A DNA stretch of 64,000 bases from Schizochytrium sp. TIO01 (lineage: Eukaryota; Sar; Bigyra; Thraustochytrida; Thraustochytriidae), in the NCBI GenBank assembly GCA_004764695.1, contig SMSO01000035.1, positions 1,362,001 through 1,426,000 of the forward strand, in the 5' to 3' direction. The notes beneath the pieces were generated by a model that was not told the origin of the DNA, ran no database searches, and was given only the letters and a program-made list of their open reading frames with translations. This document shows positions 63,722-64,000 of the stretch, piece by piece. The position numbers and the translations under genes are program-made. Position 1 is the first letter of the stretch, and the number at the start of each line of letters is the position of its first letter.

Positions 63722-64000
63722 TCCTCATTCACATCTACATTACATTTTAAAACATAGAAGCAACCTAATTTAGCCTGAAATTGAAAAAAGTTGTCAAGGT
63801 AGGGATTTATTGGAGATTTACCAGAAAGGTATCTTCCATGGTTAATTTCTTGTGATGTAGCGTTAAGTGCTTCAACTCCCCATTTTTAGGAACATTCGAA
63901 CCTGTTGAAGAAAGCTATCAATTACAGCTAATGAATTTAAATGGACTCAAAATGTTTGAATCGACAACAGCTTCTTATTTTAAGATGAACAACGAAGATG

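Noticed and set aside
1-64000. CRISPR arrays, prophage, insertion sequences, operons, rRNA
   Set aside because: None seen. The tandem repeats are simple microsatellites without spacers, and the gene style is eukaryotic.

Overview
This is nuclear DNA of an intron-poor unicellular eukaryote. Most genes are single long ATG-initiated ORFs, but two genes are split by short GT-AG introns, there is an intron-bearing tRNA-Tyr, and wide intergenic tracts are full of tetranucleotide arrays. The proteins (MAP65/PRC1, PIG-O, myosin, Vti1 SNARE, RPB11, EME1, kynureninase, ACSBG-type acyl-CoA synthetases) fit a protist. A stramenopile, perhaps a thraustochytrid, is my guess from gene style, but nothing here proves it. 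The genes look unconnected, as expected for a eukaryotic chromosome: there are no operons, and the only functional cluster is a tandem acyl-CoA synthetase pair.

Layout. 0-6.9 kb: a (CTTT)n array, tRNA-Tyr(GUA) on the minus strand and a MAP65/PRC1/Ase1 microtubule bundler. 6.9-17.7 kb is gene-dense: a disordered coiled-coil protein with an LC8-type motif, a membrane-anchored PPC/DUF296 protein, GPI ethanolamine-phosphate transferase 3 (PIG-O), a bestrophin-like channel and a tailless myosin. 17.7-28.9 kb is a gene desert with simple repeats and a few doubtful ORFs. 28.9-38.7 kb holds two tandem paralogous bubblegum-type acyl-CoA synthetases about 5 kb apart. 39.1-45.8 kb is dense again: an unknown basic protein, EME1-like, RPB11 (three exons) and VTI1 (two exons). 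45.8-58.0 kb is a second desert, AT-rich with GC-rich islands that look partly coding but that I could not resolve. 58.0-63.7 kb: an FCS-like zinc-finger protein, an APH/CHK-like small-molecule kinase and kynureninase.

I found no convincing undescribed system. The observations most worth following are an Asn at the expected zero layer of the Vti1 SNARE together with its long luminal tail, the tailless myosin with a large basic loop 1, the membrane-tethered PPC/DUF296 protein, the tandem ACSBG pair, and the coding-like GC islands at 50-57 kb. Where a longer frame began at a non-ATG codon I set the start at the first in-frame ATG.
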